A stretch of DNA of 64,000 nt from positions 9,643,002 to 9,707,001 of the forward strand of contig NC_061800.1 in assembly GCF_021462225.1 (NCBI RefSeq), read 5' to 3'. The stretch's first letter is position 1, and each line of letters starts with the position of its first letter. The DNA comes from Girardinichthys multiradiatus. Taxonomy: Eukaryota > Chordata > Actinopteri > Cyprinodontiformes > Goodeidae. The position numbers and the translations under genes were made by a program. The notes beneath the pieces were generated by a model. That model had not been told where the DNA came from, made no database searches, and worked only from the letters and a program-made list of their open reading frames with translations. Positions 1 to 13,112 of the stretch are shown piece by piece.

Positions 1-1421
1 GTTTGTCAGAGCACCAGGAGAGAATAAAAAGGCATTTCATTATGTTGGACTTTTATGCTAAATTATGCCTTTATAAAGTAATGTCCACCATAGCTTTGGT
101 GGAGTTGGTTGGGTTTCAAAGTTATTTTAGTTTGCTCCAATGTGAACATGCCAACAAAGAACTCACTGCGATACGTCTCTTCAGCAAAAAGGGAAAACAC
201 AACTGAGAATGAAAAGCAACACTAACTTAATTTACTTTATTAGTTCACCACTTACAGATTCTGGGTTAAATTCAAAGTCCCAACATGAACTTGTTTCAAG
301 CAGATGGAGGCTGTCTTCAAATGGAAGAGGGAGACATTTGCCTGGTTTTCTGGCGCATGGAGAACATTCATATTCATACTCAGTGGAAGTTGGATGCAGA
401 GACTATACTGAAACTTCCATGCAGTGCCTGTTAAAGAACCTGGGAGTTGCAGGCAGCACCTGAAGAAAACATCACGGTGCTGGCTGAGAAGGCAGAAAAG
501 GAGAGCTACTGGCTCTGGCTTTAGAAGTAGTTGAAATAGTATGGGGAAACTAAGATTGCCCTTCCATAGAGTTTACAGAGGAATGTAGAAGCCAAGTGAT
601 GCTAATCAAATGCACTTCATTAACTAATTATCAGCAAGTGTGAACAATTGGAGGTTTGACAGTTTACTGATCTAGAGAAAAGTGTTCATTTTCACACAGT
701 GCTAAATAGGAAGGACCTCAGCAATTTGTGCCTCCCTTCAGTCAAGAAAGCAGACAGTTGGCCAATGAACTGTGCTGTATTTTCACAAGCACATCTTGTA
801 ATACTGGACTGCAGGCCAGACGGAGGGGAAACATTCCAGGCATTTCCCGTTTCCATATGAGTCATATGTACTGGATCTTTTGATGGGAAGTTACTTAATT
901 TCTTTTTTTATCTCAAAATGTTATTCTGATTGGTCTGTATGAGGTCAGGTTACTATCATCCTATCCATCTTGCTGTTAAAAGGTTTGAAGGATGAACCAA
1001 GAAAAGGAAAGTAACTGATTTTTATGGAAAAAAGGAAGGGTTCCTAACTATTGCAGTGTGGTTCAAAATCTTTGTGGGATTAGGCCAGGAAATAGAAAAT
1101 AAATGTTAATGGAAAAGTAGTTCAGACTGACCTAATTTGCCCACAAGAGTGTGAGATATAACTTTAGGATACTACATTTTTTCTCCACAGTCTATACACC
1201 CCCCATCTTCACTCCTGGGTGTGGGTCAGCAATCTGATGTATCCTGCCATTGCTAGCTTAAATGCATTGCATTTACTGTTTTTGTTGGATCCACGTATGG
1301 TTTTCATTTTTAAGCAATGCTGATTTTGTACATCCTTGAGGGTACTCTTTATTTATTTATTTCTAATTAGCAATATCCTGCAGGCAGCAGATCATAATAT
1401 TCTTAAAAGCTGCACTTAATG
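1..1421. other. Unassigned intergenic sequence
   Basis: I see no gene here. Short open frames at the left edge (3-206 and 209-463) show no domain, no conserved motif and no splice context that I can defend. The sequence is of ordinary AT-rich intergenic character, with a short TTTATTTATTTATT run near 1350. Confidence 0.5.
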
Positions 1422-1423
1422 TA

Positions 1424-1723
1424 CAGTACAGACCAAAGGTTTGGACACACCTTCACATTCAAAGAGTTTTCTTTATTTTCATGACTATGAATATTGTAGC
1501 TTCACACTGAAGGCATCAAAACTACGAATTAACACATGTGGAATTATATACTGAACAAAAAAAGTGTGAAACAACTGAAGATATGTCTTATATTCTAGGT
1601 TCTTCAAAGTAGCCAGCTATTGCTTTGATTACTGCTACGCACACTCTTGGCATTCTGTTGATGAGCTTCAAGAGGTAGTCACCTGAAATGGTTTTCACTT
1701 CACAGGTGTGCCCTGTCAGGTTT
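1424..1723 (+). repeat. Left terminal inverted repeat of DD38E copy 1
   Basis: This arm is the reverse complement of 2774-3072 with few mismatches. Its inner end, about 1695-1723, duplicates sequence that in copy 2 is found only on the transposase-start side. The arm appears to have been lengthened by copying from the other arm. Confidence 0.88.
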
Positions 1724-2728
1724 TACTTGAAGGAGTTCCCAGAGATGCTTAGCACTTGTTGGCCCTTTTGCCTTCACTCTGCGGTCCAGCTCACCCCAAA
1801 CCATCTCGATTGGGTTCAGGTCCAGTGACTGTGGAGGCCAGGTCATCTGGCGCAGCACCCCATCACTCTCCTTCTTGGTCAAACAGCCCTTACACAGCCT
1901 GGAGGTGTGTTTGGGGTCATTGTCCTGTTGAAAAATAAATGGTGGTCCAACTAAACGCAAACCGGATGGAATAGCATGCCACTGCAAGATGCTGTGGTAG
2001 CCATGCTGGTTCAGTAGGCCTTCAATTTTGAATAAATCCCCAACAGTCTCACCAGCAAAGCACCCCCACACCATCACACCTCTTCCTCCATGCTTCACAG
2101 TGAGAACCAAGCATGTAGAGTCCATCTGTTCACCTCTTCTGCGCCGCACAAAGACACGGTGGTTGGAATCAACGATCTCAAACTTGGACTCATCAGACCA
2201 AAGCACAGATTTCCACTGGTCTAATGTCCATTCCTTGTGTTCTTTAGCCCAAACAAGTCTCTTCTGCTTGTTGCCTGTCCTCAGCAGTGATTTCCTAGCA
2301 GCTATTTTACCATGGTCTGATTCACACAGTCTCTTCTTAACAGTTGTTCTAGAGATGTGTCTGCTGCTAGAACTCTGTGTGGCATTGACCTGTTCTCTAA
2401 TCTGAGCTGCTGTTAACCTGCGATTTCTGAGGACGGTGACTTGGATGAACTTATCGTCCGCAGCAGAGGTGACTTTTGGTCTTCCTTTCCTGGGGCGGTC
2501 CTTATGTGAGCCAGTTTCTTTGTAGCGCTTGATGGTTTTTGCAACTGCACTTGGGGACACTTTCAAAGTTTTCCCAATTGTTCGGACTGACTGACCTTCA
2601 TTTCTTAAAGTAATGATGGCCAATCGTTTTTCTTTACTTAGCTTTTTTTCTTGCCATAATACAAATTCTAACTTTCTATTCAGTAGACCTAGCAGCTGTG
2701 TACTGTATCCACCTCCTGCACAACACAA
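1700..2728 (-). pseudogene. Tc1-like transposase, DD38E, with damaged ends
   Basis: This is a cut-and-paste DNA transposase relic. The 342-codon frame has an N-terminal helix-turn-helix region (EGQSVRTIGKTLKVS), a basic GRPK hook, and a catalytic domain with D in LWSDES, D in QQDNDPKH and E in NPIEMVWGE. Two features argue against function. The usual family start, ATG at 2655-2657 (reading ATGGCAAGA), is followed by a 2-base loss relative to copy 2, so it runs into a stop. The open frame only survives from an upstream start. The last residues (VKPDRAHL) replace the conserved C-terminal segment seen in copy 2, because the left inverted repeat was extended into the gene. The core is otherwise well kept, which implies a fairly recent element. 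Confidence 0.88.
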
Positions 2729-2773
2729 CTAATGGTCCCAACCCCTTTTATAAGGCTTGAAATCCCACTTATT

Positions 2774-3072
2774 AAACCTGACAGGGCACACCTGTGAAGT
2801 GAAAACCATTTCAGGTGACTACCTCTTGAAGCTCATCAACAGAATGCCAAGAGTGTGCGGAGCAGTAATCAAAGCAAAAGGTGGCTACTTTGAAGAACCT
2901 AGAATATAAGACATATTTTCAGTTGTTTCACACTTTTTTGTTCAGTATATAATTCTACATGTGTTAATTCATAGTTTTGATGCCTTCAGTGTGAAGCTAC
3001 AATATTCATAGTCATGAAAATAAAGAAAACTCTTTGAATGAGAAGGTGTGTCCAAACCTTTGGTCTGTACTG
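2774..3072 (-). repeat. Right terminal inverted repeat of DD38E copy 1
   Basis: This arm matches 1424-1723 in reverse complement, including the terminal TTTGGTCTGTACTG. It lies on the transposase-start side of the element. Confidence 0.88.
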
Positions 3073-3074
3073 TA

Positions 3075-3789
3075 TACGTTTCCTTTTTATTTTGGGCACC
3101 CTGTGAGCAGTGTTTACTGGTTACAGCATACCAGATGTACAGGTAAATACAGTAGCACCCTGAAAAATATACTTAAGACCTTTTAAAAAAAAAAAAACAT
3201 GGTGGAATCAATTTTAAGCTCGGATATATTAGTTTAGCATCTGCAGAAAATCCTTTTAAAAAAGTTTATCAATTAAATTTATTTAAAAGTATTTGCAAGT
3301 ATGACAAAAATCACTGCTGCACATACAGGGCAATGTTTTCAGATCCACGGTCTTGGCATAGAGGTGTACTTGGCGATGAAGTGTACTGAACTGGGTTGCC
3401 AGGCATATAAAAAGGCATAACTTGTATTGTACATCATTATGTTGACTGTGACATCATCTCCAATGTATGGTAGGCAGCCAAGTGGCTGGTATATCTCAGT
3501 ATTCTCTGGTGTCTGCCCAGAAGACAGTCTCAATATTAGGGGACTGAGTCTGGGGGAGTATGGGCATTCTCAGGGTCAAACGTGTATGCGTGGAACACAG
3601 CGAAGGGCATTGAACAAGAGGGTTATCGTTTCACTGGAATTACGCTTGACTATCTTCAGCTGTGCCAGTCAGGTATGACATTTCTAAGGAATTGCAACCT
3701 TTACCATGAACAAAACAAATGTAACAATGGATGAAAGTAATGGATTACTGCTTTATATGTTTTATATTGAAATAGGGACGATCTGATAA
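3075..3789. other. Unassigned intergenic sequence
   Basis: No gene or recognised repeat. A short poly-A tract lies at about 3187-3198. Overlapping small open frames on both strands near 3340-3680 have no recognisable domain. Confidence 0.45.
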
Positions 3790-6340
3790 AATTAGATATT
3801 TCACCCCCCAAAGCTGAGGCCAAGACTGAGCAAAAGTGATATGGATGGAGGACGAGGGTGGGGAGGAAATGATAAGAGCCTAGCAGGCGGAGAAGGGGAA
3901 GGACATGAATCTGGCCAAAGTCAAGGGAAAGGAAACATAGCAAATTGTTGAGCAAGAGCTAAGCTGAGCCTAATGAGTGAAGGAGAAAGAAGAAGCAGAC
4001 TGGCTGGAGAGGGAATGAAATAAATTGCTAAGCCTGATGAGGCGTGTGTGATAAACCTAACTAAGCCTGGCGGAAGCGAATGTGGGCGAGCCCAACAGGC
4101 AAAGGGAAAATAAGTGATAGCTGAGGAGCAGAAGGATGTAAACTTGGTAAACCTGACTATGCGAGCAGAGTGAAGGACTTGGTCGTGCCTGACGAACAAG
4201 TAGAGGAAGCAAGGATAAGTTAAAACTAAAAAGGCCAACCGTCACTTATTTATGCAAAAGCTCTACTAAGAGCAGATAGATTATGAGCAGAGCACAGAAT
4301 GGAAGTTTAGGCGGACATAAGCAAAGAATGCCGAAGTCGACCAGCGGCTGAGTTGTTGTAGGGAAGCTGTGGAAACTCCTTGGGCAGCTGATGAAATGGC
4401 TGCCCCAATTTTGAATTTGTGACCTGAGAACTGACTAGGGGAAAGGTTGCATAGAACTAAATTTGCCTCACAAATTGAGAAACCAGGAGGTGATCATGGG
4501 AACTCCTCCTGAAGCAAGGAAAGAGGCATGAAGGGTGAACTGATATGTAACGTTAGAGAATAAAAGAGAACATGGCTTGGAGGGAAAAAAAACAGCCTTT
4601 GAGGCGAGCTATGAAAATGAAACATCTACCTTCAACCTTAAATGTGATTGAAGACAAGTTTGAAAGGGACTGAATAGAACTTGAGGTCTGAAAGCTGAAT
4701 CTCTAGCTGGTGTGAATGAGTAGTAAATTACTTAATCTATGTAAGCCAAAAAGGCAAGGAGGAAGGCGCTGGAGAGAAGAGATTCAGAATAAGTTAAAAA
4801 ACAAAACAATCGGAGCAAAGGATTGTAAGGAGACTCCCACAGCCTGGAGTGCTGTGTAATGTAATGATTTGAAATGCCTTGAGAAGAAGTTAAATGGCGT
4901 GAAGAGAGAAAAGCTCGGTGTGGGTTCAGAAGATGATCTTTGATAAAATTGATGCCTGTTAATAGGCTGCGAGTGTAGGGGAGCTTAAAACGACAATGTC
5001 GAAAGACTGAGATAATAAAAGCTAGAACTGACTAAAATGAGAAGCGGGTAAGATGGTGAGTAAAGGGAGGGCAAAATTTACAAAGGTTTGCCGGGCGAAG
5101 AAATTACAAGTTTAATATGCGTGGTAACTATGGCAAGAGAACTCAAAGGAAAAAGGACAAAGTTAAAGCAGGATATAGTTAGAAATACGAAGGTAATAGG
5201 TTCTTTATATTCTTAGCTATAATGATGAGTTCTTGTACAAGTATTGACAACAAAGGATTGTGAATCATCCGTTCAAGAGGCTGGTTTTGGACTAGGACTA
5301 GAGACCGAAAACTGGAGCGAGTCAGCCGGGAGAACGACATCGCCGTAAAGAAAGAAATACCATCTGGATCAAGAGGAAACTGGGGCGGAAAGCCAGCAGC
5401 AAGAGTTGCTGGGCAGGAGTGCTGGGAGAAAGGAACACGAGAACAAAGAATGCTCTGATGGCTAAGGAGCCGCTGAATCAGATGTGGTTTGCGTTATGAT
5501 ATAACTTTCATTGACGAGAATGAACGGTTTAGCAGACTCCTGATTGCGTGAAAGAGGATGCCGTTTGACAGAGAAGGAATGTGATATAGTAGAAAAATCG
5601 GAAAGCCATGATTGAAATGAATGTCAATGATGAGCGACTGATGAGATCGAGCATATTTAGGGTTAAGAGCAGAAGACGTCTGAAATGCTAAAGGCAGCAC
5701 GAGCTCGCCGAAAGGGAGATTGATAGAAGTGGAGATGAGATGATTCAAACTTAGCAGGACAGCCATCAGGGAAAGTGACACAGTGGTCGACCTCAGGAGA
5801 TGGTAACAATGAGAGAAACCAGATAAATGAGCTGCTCTTGAAAGATTTGGAGCAGAGCCTGAGTGAAATGATAGAATGCGTGGGAATATATGATCTACGT
5901 GAATGTGAAAGAGGAGTGGAAACACAGCGACCTGACTTGCATATGAATGAGGAATAGTTGAGAAAAGAGAATGGAGTGAATATGTGGCAGAGGCAGTATA
6001 AAAAATTATAAATTAATGGTTGATTTGTGTGTCTTACTTGGTTCTGGGTTATTGATATTTTGGAGGGGAAAATGCTGTAGATTTGATCTGAGGTTGGCAA
6101 ATGTGAGAGTCGTTTGTTCGTGTTTTCCTTTATGCTAGGCTTTAAGCCAGGCAGGGGGCGGACAGAAAGATGTTTCTTTTCCAGGAGGGAGGTAAGCTGA
6201 GGATGGCTTGTTTCCAGCAGGCAAGCGGAAGAGCAATGAGATGATGGACAAGGACTAAGGCAAGGAGGAGAAGGCCAGTTGCAGGCATAGATGCTTCAAC
6301 AAGGAGCGAAGGAAGGCAATTAAGGACAAAGCTCACTTAA
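3790..6340. other. Purine-biased block of unknown origin
   Basis: The plus strand is strongly enriched in A and G. By hand count, 3841-3900 is 49 of 60 purines and 4741-4800 is 47 of 60. CpG is more frequent than in the AT-rich flanks. Near 3875-4200 the short motif GCCTGATGAGGC and relatives (GCCTAGCAGGC, GCCCAACAGGC) recur at irregular spacing, each able to form a tiny GCC/GGC hairpin. Minus-strand open frames of 143-145 codons (5494-5925 and 5663-6100) are rich in Ser, Leu and Phe simply because the complement is pyrimidine-rich. They have no recognisable domain. It could be an old mobile element or an unusual satellite-like region. Confidence 0.5.
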
Positions 6341-9300
6341 AGCACATAGCGTATCAACAGAGAGGAGAGGAGACCCATAAGTTAGTGATGGAACATTTAC
6401 AGCCAGGCTTCGAGGTGTGTACCGAGTAAGAAGGGGGAACCACGCTTTAATGCTTGCATAGTCATGCTGATAACCATGTGACCACTAATAAATGATGCCT
6501 TGCATTACATTGGACATTTCACTGCTTCATTTTGCGTGTCGGTTTTCAAAATAAAAGGCAGATGAACCGAGTTGTGTTATGGGTTGTTGTAGGTGGGGCA
6601 TCAGTAGTGGTAGAGATTGTAACACCTAAGAACTGAATTTTTCAGCAACTGTAGCTGAAATGGAGCCATAAAAAAGAAAAAAAACTTCTCTCATCTGGGA
6701 ATTCTTAGAGATGACCACTAACAATAAGGTATATATAATGAATTTGCTTATTATTATGACTCAATTTGCATAATTAACAATAACTGTGTCAGTTAACATG
6801 CACATCATTGTATTTCAGGTAAGGTGTTTGCTCTGTGAGTGTTAATCTTCAATGATAACACCTAGTCAATGCTTAGGCATTAAACAGCCATACACAAGAA
6901 TGCACCCACTTCAAAGTAGACACCAACCAGAGTACAACATTCTTTTGTGATTTTGAAATGAAATCATTTGATTATATCAGTATATAATATTGTGTCATTT
7001 GAATTGTTTGAACACAGCCTCATCCAGTACCTGCTTTCTGGAATCTGTAAAATGAATGAATATAAAGCACAGTCTGGTTATACAAAATTCACAGCCATTT
7101 ACAGTGGTGGAAGAACCCGCCTATGTTCCTCCTACTAGAAAGGTTTATATGTGTATACAACAAGATCCAATGTGCTAATAGCAAATAAATGAAATAATTT
7201 AAATGAATAACAGAAAATGTCTGTTAGACATTAAAGAAGATTGTGGAAGAGAAATACAACAAACCCAGTGAAAAGGCCAAAAGAGGACATGGAGATGGTG
7301 GCTGCTTTCAGCTTGACAGCAGATATGTGGATGTCAATGAATATGGAGGCATCCCTGGCTCCATTGATGCTGCCACTTCATTGATGCTGATGACAAACTG
7401 GGCACTGTGTTGCCTGGAGTGGAGCATTTTCCTTAAGTCACACATCTGAGTATCTGTGAAGGTAGTGCATACTCACATGGAGCAGAGGGGAATCACAAAA
7501 AAGGTAAACTGCCTAGTGACTGATGCTGCATCAAATACGATTGCATGTACCTTAAAGATTAAGCACTCTGCTAGTACTACTAGTCCGAAAACTATTTGAC
7601 CAAATCTCTGCCCTCTGTGACTTATAAGTACAAAGTCTAAATAAATAGTTACATATTTCCGCTCAAGCACCACAGGTAAAGAAAGACTAAATGGGACCCA
7701 GATACATATACAGATGGGAAAATGGCCTCAAAAGCTTGTAATTGATGTGGACACATGCTAGAACAGCACATGCCTTATGTTGTAATGTCTGTTTTAGCTA
7801 AAAGAACGTGTGGCAGCAAAGCTCTAAATACTTAAAACTTATATAACCTCACTGACTTCTCAGGAGTATCAAATAGTCTATGAGCTTAACTATTTTATTC
7901 TTTTTTTACCATGCAACTGTAGAGCTCTTAGAAGAGAGATGATCAATCTCAAAGGTTATATCCCTGATGAACATGCTGCAACAGTACTTGCAGAGTCTGC
8001 AAGTATCAGTACTCTCTGAAAACCTTTTGAGATGTCGGAGAAAATGTGGCAAGTGTTTAGACCTTAAGTGTCATAACAATAACCACATTGCCCAAGGTTT
8101 AAAAATGTTGGCTTTTTCAGCCAAAACAAGGCACAGGATGTAGTAAGGCAGCTAAAAGCAGAATGTTTTGCCCTGATTGGAAACAGTGAAGGTATTCAAC
8201 TACCAGGTCCATTAGATGCAGGAGACAGTTCCAGGGTATCTGGTACATTTTTATTTATTGTATAAATTGCTATTGATGTATTACTACTGCTATGTTTCAG
8301 CTGTTGGTCTTATATAAGATTATATGTAATCAGTGTTCTAACTATTTATAGCTGAGCTGTAGGATCTGCTGGATGGAACTGTGGATCAGAAGAGACATAG
8401 CTCCAATGCCACAGCAGATGCCATTGTGGAAGTGGAGTGGTACCTGGCTGTAATCATCTTGGGGAGACATGAGGAGCCACATGAATACTGGCATACACAT
8501 AAAAATGTGTATTCTCACTTGGCACTGAGTTTCCTATGTTTACCATCATCATCAGTACCTTTTGAAAGTGTGTTGAGGCAAGGGGGAGATAAATATTTCA
8601 GCAATTCTTTTGTAATTAGTAACATAACTTAGCAAATGGAGTGGCAAAAGGTGGCAAATGCAGTAAACGTAGCCAGAGCAAAAGAAAGATCTGTGGGCAA
8701 CATAACAAAAAGTGGACTGACATGAAAGTGTCATAAAGGGGTTTTGGGTAATGAAGGAGGCAGGTCGACCTGGAGTGAACTGCTGTTCTGGACTTCTCCA
8801 GAATGGAGTCCGTCTCTGGCTGTGCGCATAGTTGCGCATTCGTGGTGCTGCGAGTGCACAAATAACAATTTTTTGTCTTCTCCTTTTAACTCATTTTCAG
8901 GTTAGGTGGAGTGGGATGTGATTATATGGAACACAATTGAAAAAATCTGATTGTTTTTAAATAGAAATGTGAAGTCCAATGCCGTTTTGTGGCTGCATTT
9001 TTTTTTAATACTTCTAAATTTCTTCTATCAAGAAGTTCGGGGCCATTCAGAAAATGTCCGGGGCGGAAACTCCGGACGCCCAGGTCTAACTACGCACCTG
9101 GTGTACACCTTGTCTGACGGAATCATCACATCTGACTTGTTGGAATGAATCTGCTGATCCAACACCATTTTCTTTTTCAGTGAGAATGAAAGTGCCCCTT
9201 AGATGATTTATATTTATTTTATGCTCCTCAGAGCACAGACCGATGAGCATTTACTTCTACAGGTGACAAAGACAGAGGAAGTTTTACAGTTCACATCCGA

Positions 9301-12300
9301 CGGAGGTTGTTTCTATCAATTCCTGAGATGTGTTACGGCATTGTATAAGGCTAAATGTGACTCAGTTCGCTTGGGTTTAAACCACAAAAGCTCATACTAA
9401 TAAAAAGACATCAGGTTTTACGTTCCATGAATGAAATAAAGTTGAATGAAGTCATATTTCAGTGTATTTAGGTGAGTTTTAGTTTTCTGTAGTTTATCAT
9501 GGTCGAGGAAAAACCTCGATTTCCGCACACTTTCACGCAGCATTCATTTTTGTACATGCTGAGTTGTGCGTAAAACATTGCTCTGCAAAGTTTTTGCATG
9601 TAAGCCCGCCTTGTACATGAGTCCCCTGATGTGTCAGATTAATTTTCACGTGGGAGCCACATCAGCATTATGGTTATCCTTAAAGGGCTGGTTGTGATTT
9701 AAAGACTTAGAAGTACATAACAAATTTAACATATTGTTGGATATCTATGGCTATTTTTATTTGATCCATTACGGAGTTAATGTTTATTTTGGGCCAATAA
9801 TATGCTTCATGTGGGGCACATGAAACGACTTTGGGGGCCACGATTTTGACCTCCCTGGATCAAGTCAAACACAAAGTGTACTGTATCCGCCCCCACTAGC
9901 ACTGGATTCCCAAGACAATCAAACACCAAATAACTTTATTGACAAATCAGTCCATGACATAAAAGAAAGCACAACCACCAATAACAGTGAACCCATTAGC
10001 AGCATTACTTTGTGCCATCTCTTTTTAGTTCTCAAAATTATTTGCACCCATTTAAATAAAGCTCAATAGACCTTAATGTTACTGGACATGGGTTTGACAA
10101 AAACGTAATTGTGACAGTATTGTAAACACTGCTACGTTCTGATGTCTTTAAAGTACGACTTATTTGAGTGACAAGGCTGTCACCGTTTCACTGCAGCAGC
10201 AGATGTCACTATTAAGCACTGAATGGCGCTCTAAATAATTAATCTTTGGGTAAAGCAATGTGCAAGAAGGAATCAATGCTTAAAGAAGCTTCATTTGGCC
10301 ATCACTATCATGGGTTAATAACTTGAAAGAAGCTAAGAAATAACTGCTACAGGGAGCCACTTTAGCACTCGGTATAGAAAAACAAACCAGGACTTTCCCC
10401 AGCCTCTGAAGCCCCTTTTATGCCAGCCATCTAATCAGCCTGATGCGCTGCACCTGTAGGCAATGAGCCTGTGAGCATGCCTACATGAGGGAAGCAGCTG
10501 AGACCTGCACACACACATAAACACACTTGTGCCAGGCAGATGGAACAACAGGATCATACAAAAAGATGGTTCCTATAACGCTCCTTCCACTTAGCACAAC
10601 AGGGCCTAGAGCTGTGCAGCTTTAAAGGCTAGTTCTGAATTTCTGAAGTGAGATTATGTGAAGTTATTGGTAATAGTTCTCTTACCTATAAAAGAATGAT
10701 GTCATATGACTGCAAGCTTGATGAATATGCAAATACTGTGGTCCAGTGCCATCTGTTTTAACAGACTTTAACAGTTTAGATCAAGTCAAAGTGAAAATAT
10801 TCAAACCAGTGGGAAATAACAGCATGTAAGTAGATATTAATAGTCTGTAATTGCACAGCAGACCTTTTGGTGCTTGCTGTTTGGTCTGATTTTCTGTGTG
10901 AAGCTACATTGGTTGAGACTGTCAGCTGTATCTGCTGCAACAGTCGGTCCCCTCTAGCTTCACTGATGCAAATAATATGTCTAGGATTTTGAAAACAACT
11001 TTGCTTGTTTTAAAAGCACTGAATGAAGGCATTTGAACATCCTGTATGTGAAAGATGACAGAAAATTCCCTAAAGGTGATCAGGTGAGTACTGCAGGCTG
11101 AAAGCCACAACCCTTTGGTACTGCTGGATCTGAATATAGGAAAATTACATATTTTACATACATCCTATTGAATAACACACTACAAAAACCTTCATTGTTA
11201 CATTAGAACATACTAAACCCTGCTGGAAGTGTGTATTTGTAAGAAATGTGTAATCCCCTTTTCCTAACCTTGAACTGTTTGCTGTAAATCCCACACAGAT
11301 ATTTGGGGAGCTGTTGATTTGATGACAGGTGAGTGGAAAGCTGGCAGTGGCTTGTTCCTGAATTAATTGAGAATTTGATGGTGACAGCTCAGTATTAACA
11401 GTTCCTGCTGCATGAATGGTGACTCATCTGTTCACTGTGACTCAGAGTATTTACACATTTCTGCCTTCATGGGTGAGGAAACTAATTCCTTTCCACAAGT
11501 AGCCCCCCTGCCTACATTGTTATAATAATGTAAGTCAGTCAAAAAAACAAACCAAATTCCAACCCTTTTTCCAACATGGCTGACTGGCTTGTGTTTACAT
11601 TTAAATTGATATTATTGGTATTTTTAGCTGAACAAGAGATTAACCTAATTATCACTATGTGGGGAGTCTGAAACTATTGGCACATTCTGTTTCCAGGGAA
11701 TAGCCAGTGCTCTCAAATGTCCTGTAAAATTGTCGTAACTTCACTCTTTTGGTGCACATGTCACACCGAGTTTTGGTTGAATGTAGTCACAAAACCTTCT
11801 GAATTTGATTTAAGTTCCATTTAACATTCAAGATGTGTTATTATTCTAGCCTTGAGCTGCAGGCCTTAGTGTTGTGTTTGATTGTGTCTTGTTGTAAATA
11901 CTAGTTTCTGGATACCTATTTTTTTGTTTATAAAAAGCTTCCTGGCTGTGTCTGATTGCTCACTTTCTTCAGCCTGTTTCTCATCAACATTGATTTGACC
12001 AGTTTCCCAGCCCTCTAGTTCTGGATTAGCGGCTGACTCAGATCACCTGCGTAAGAAACACAACCAAACTTTTACTTGGTCTGATGTTTCTTTATTTGAA
12101 CAGCCCCCCACCTGGGGGCTGCTGGCTCTGATGCAGTTGAAGTTCTACTTTGTTGTTGTGCTCTAAATGAGGACATGCAAACACAGCTTTTCTAAATCAG
12201 CTGGATCTTAGTTAAATATTGGTTCCATGTTTGTAATTTTCTACATCCATACATCCATCATTGTGTCTCACTTATACAGTGAGACACACCTGGAATACCT

Positions 12301-12880
12301 CCATAAAAGGGGCCCAGGAAGCACTTTTTATTAATGTAAAATAAATAAGTTCCTTGGATGTAGAAACTACTTTTGTGGAATCCTCACATAAAATAGCTTA
12401 GCTTTTGTGAGAATTTTATTAAAGAAACAAACAAATCATGAAACACTTCGTAGTAAATCTAAGTGACTTTTTTTTCTAAACATTTTGACTTCATTCTGTA
12501 ATGGAAAAGACAAAAACAAAAAAAACACCAAAAAACATCCACCTTCCTTTTCCTCCATGTGACCCTAATGCTCCTTTATAATCCAGAGCAGTCTTTTTCT
12601 AAGTGGAGGCCATGGCCCCTTGAGGGGCCTCCAGAGAGCACTAGGATGACCTCAAAAGGTTGGAGGTAAGATAAGAAAAAAAAAAATGCATATATGATAT
12701 TAATAGTCTTAATTTCAATTAAATATATATAAAAAATGCAATCTAATCATGTTTGTGTTTTGCTATTAATTCAACCAAGAACATTCACATCAGTCTCCAA
12801 TTCTCTTTGCCTTTAGAGGTACCTGAATGTTTTCATGCTTAAATATCGCTGAAAAGTTTATGATGCATCCTTTTTGCTAC
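6341..12880. other. Unassigned intergenic sequence
   Basis: I find no gene in this stretch. A GC-richer patch at about 9040-9130 contains GTCCGG...CCGGAC complementary halves. Text near 9820-9870 resembles the ends of common fish DNA-transposon repeats, but not enough to call. Short open frames show no domains. Confidence 0.45.
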
Positions 12881-12904
12881 TTATCGATTTTATATTTTAT
12901 TTGG

Positions 12905-13112
12905 GGTGACAGGGGCTTAAGTGGTAGGGGTTCGTCCTGTAACCGGTGGTCAAAGGGCCCAGTGGTGCCGTTGGCAGCCAGCCCTAGGGCAGCTGTGGCT
13001 ATAATGTAGCTTACTGCTGCCATTGTGTGAATGTGTGTATAAATGGTTGAATGACTGATTGCAGCGTGAAGCACTTTGGAGTCCTAGAACTTGATAAAGT
13101 GTTATACAAGTG
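12905..13112 (+). repeat. SINE-like teleost interspersed repeat
   Basis: The head (GGTAGGGGTTCGTCCTGTAA) has the look of a tRNA-derived RNA polymerase III promoter region. The body contains AGCTGTGGCTATAATGTAGC and then a GTGTGAATGTGTG stretch, followed by a tail with AAGCACTTTGGAGTCCT and a final GCAGGCCATTTACC. This body-plus-tail arrangement is common in fish genomes. A related tail is found at 48100-48190 inside ERV2. There is no protein-coding capacity. Confidence 0.65.

Larger units (their letters stand above)
1424..3072 (-). mobile_element. Complete Tc1/mariner element, DD38E type (copy 1)
   Basis: The element is flanked by TA on both sides (1422-1423 and 3073-3074), the target duplication of Tc1/mariner transposons. 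It starts CAGTACAGACC and ends in the reverse complement. Long terminal inverted repeats of about 300 bp flank one minus-strand transposase frame. Total length is 1649 bp. The same family occurs at 23779-35554, split by a provirus. The 38 residues between the second D and the E of the catalytic triad put it in a DD38E group, described in vertebrates under the name Intruder; the family name is from memory. Confidence 0.93.

Noticed and set aside
4025..4060. CTGATGA motif suggesting a hammerhead ribozyme
   Set aside because: No GAAA strand or closing stems at the right spacing; the motif recurs as part of the GCC...GGC small repeats.
5494..6100. Minus-strand open frames of 143-145 codons
   Set aside because: Composition (Ser/Leu/Phe) is explained by the purine-rich plus strand, and overlapping frames are equally open; no domain.
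6571..6622. TGTTATGGG...TGTAACA as a possible LTR end pair
   Set aside because: Too short, with no second copy and no target duplication.
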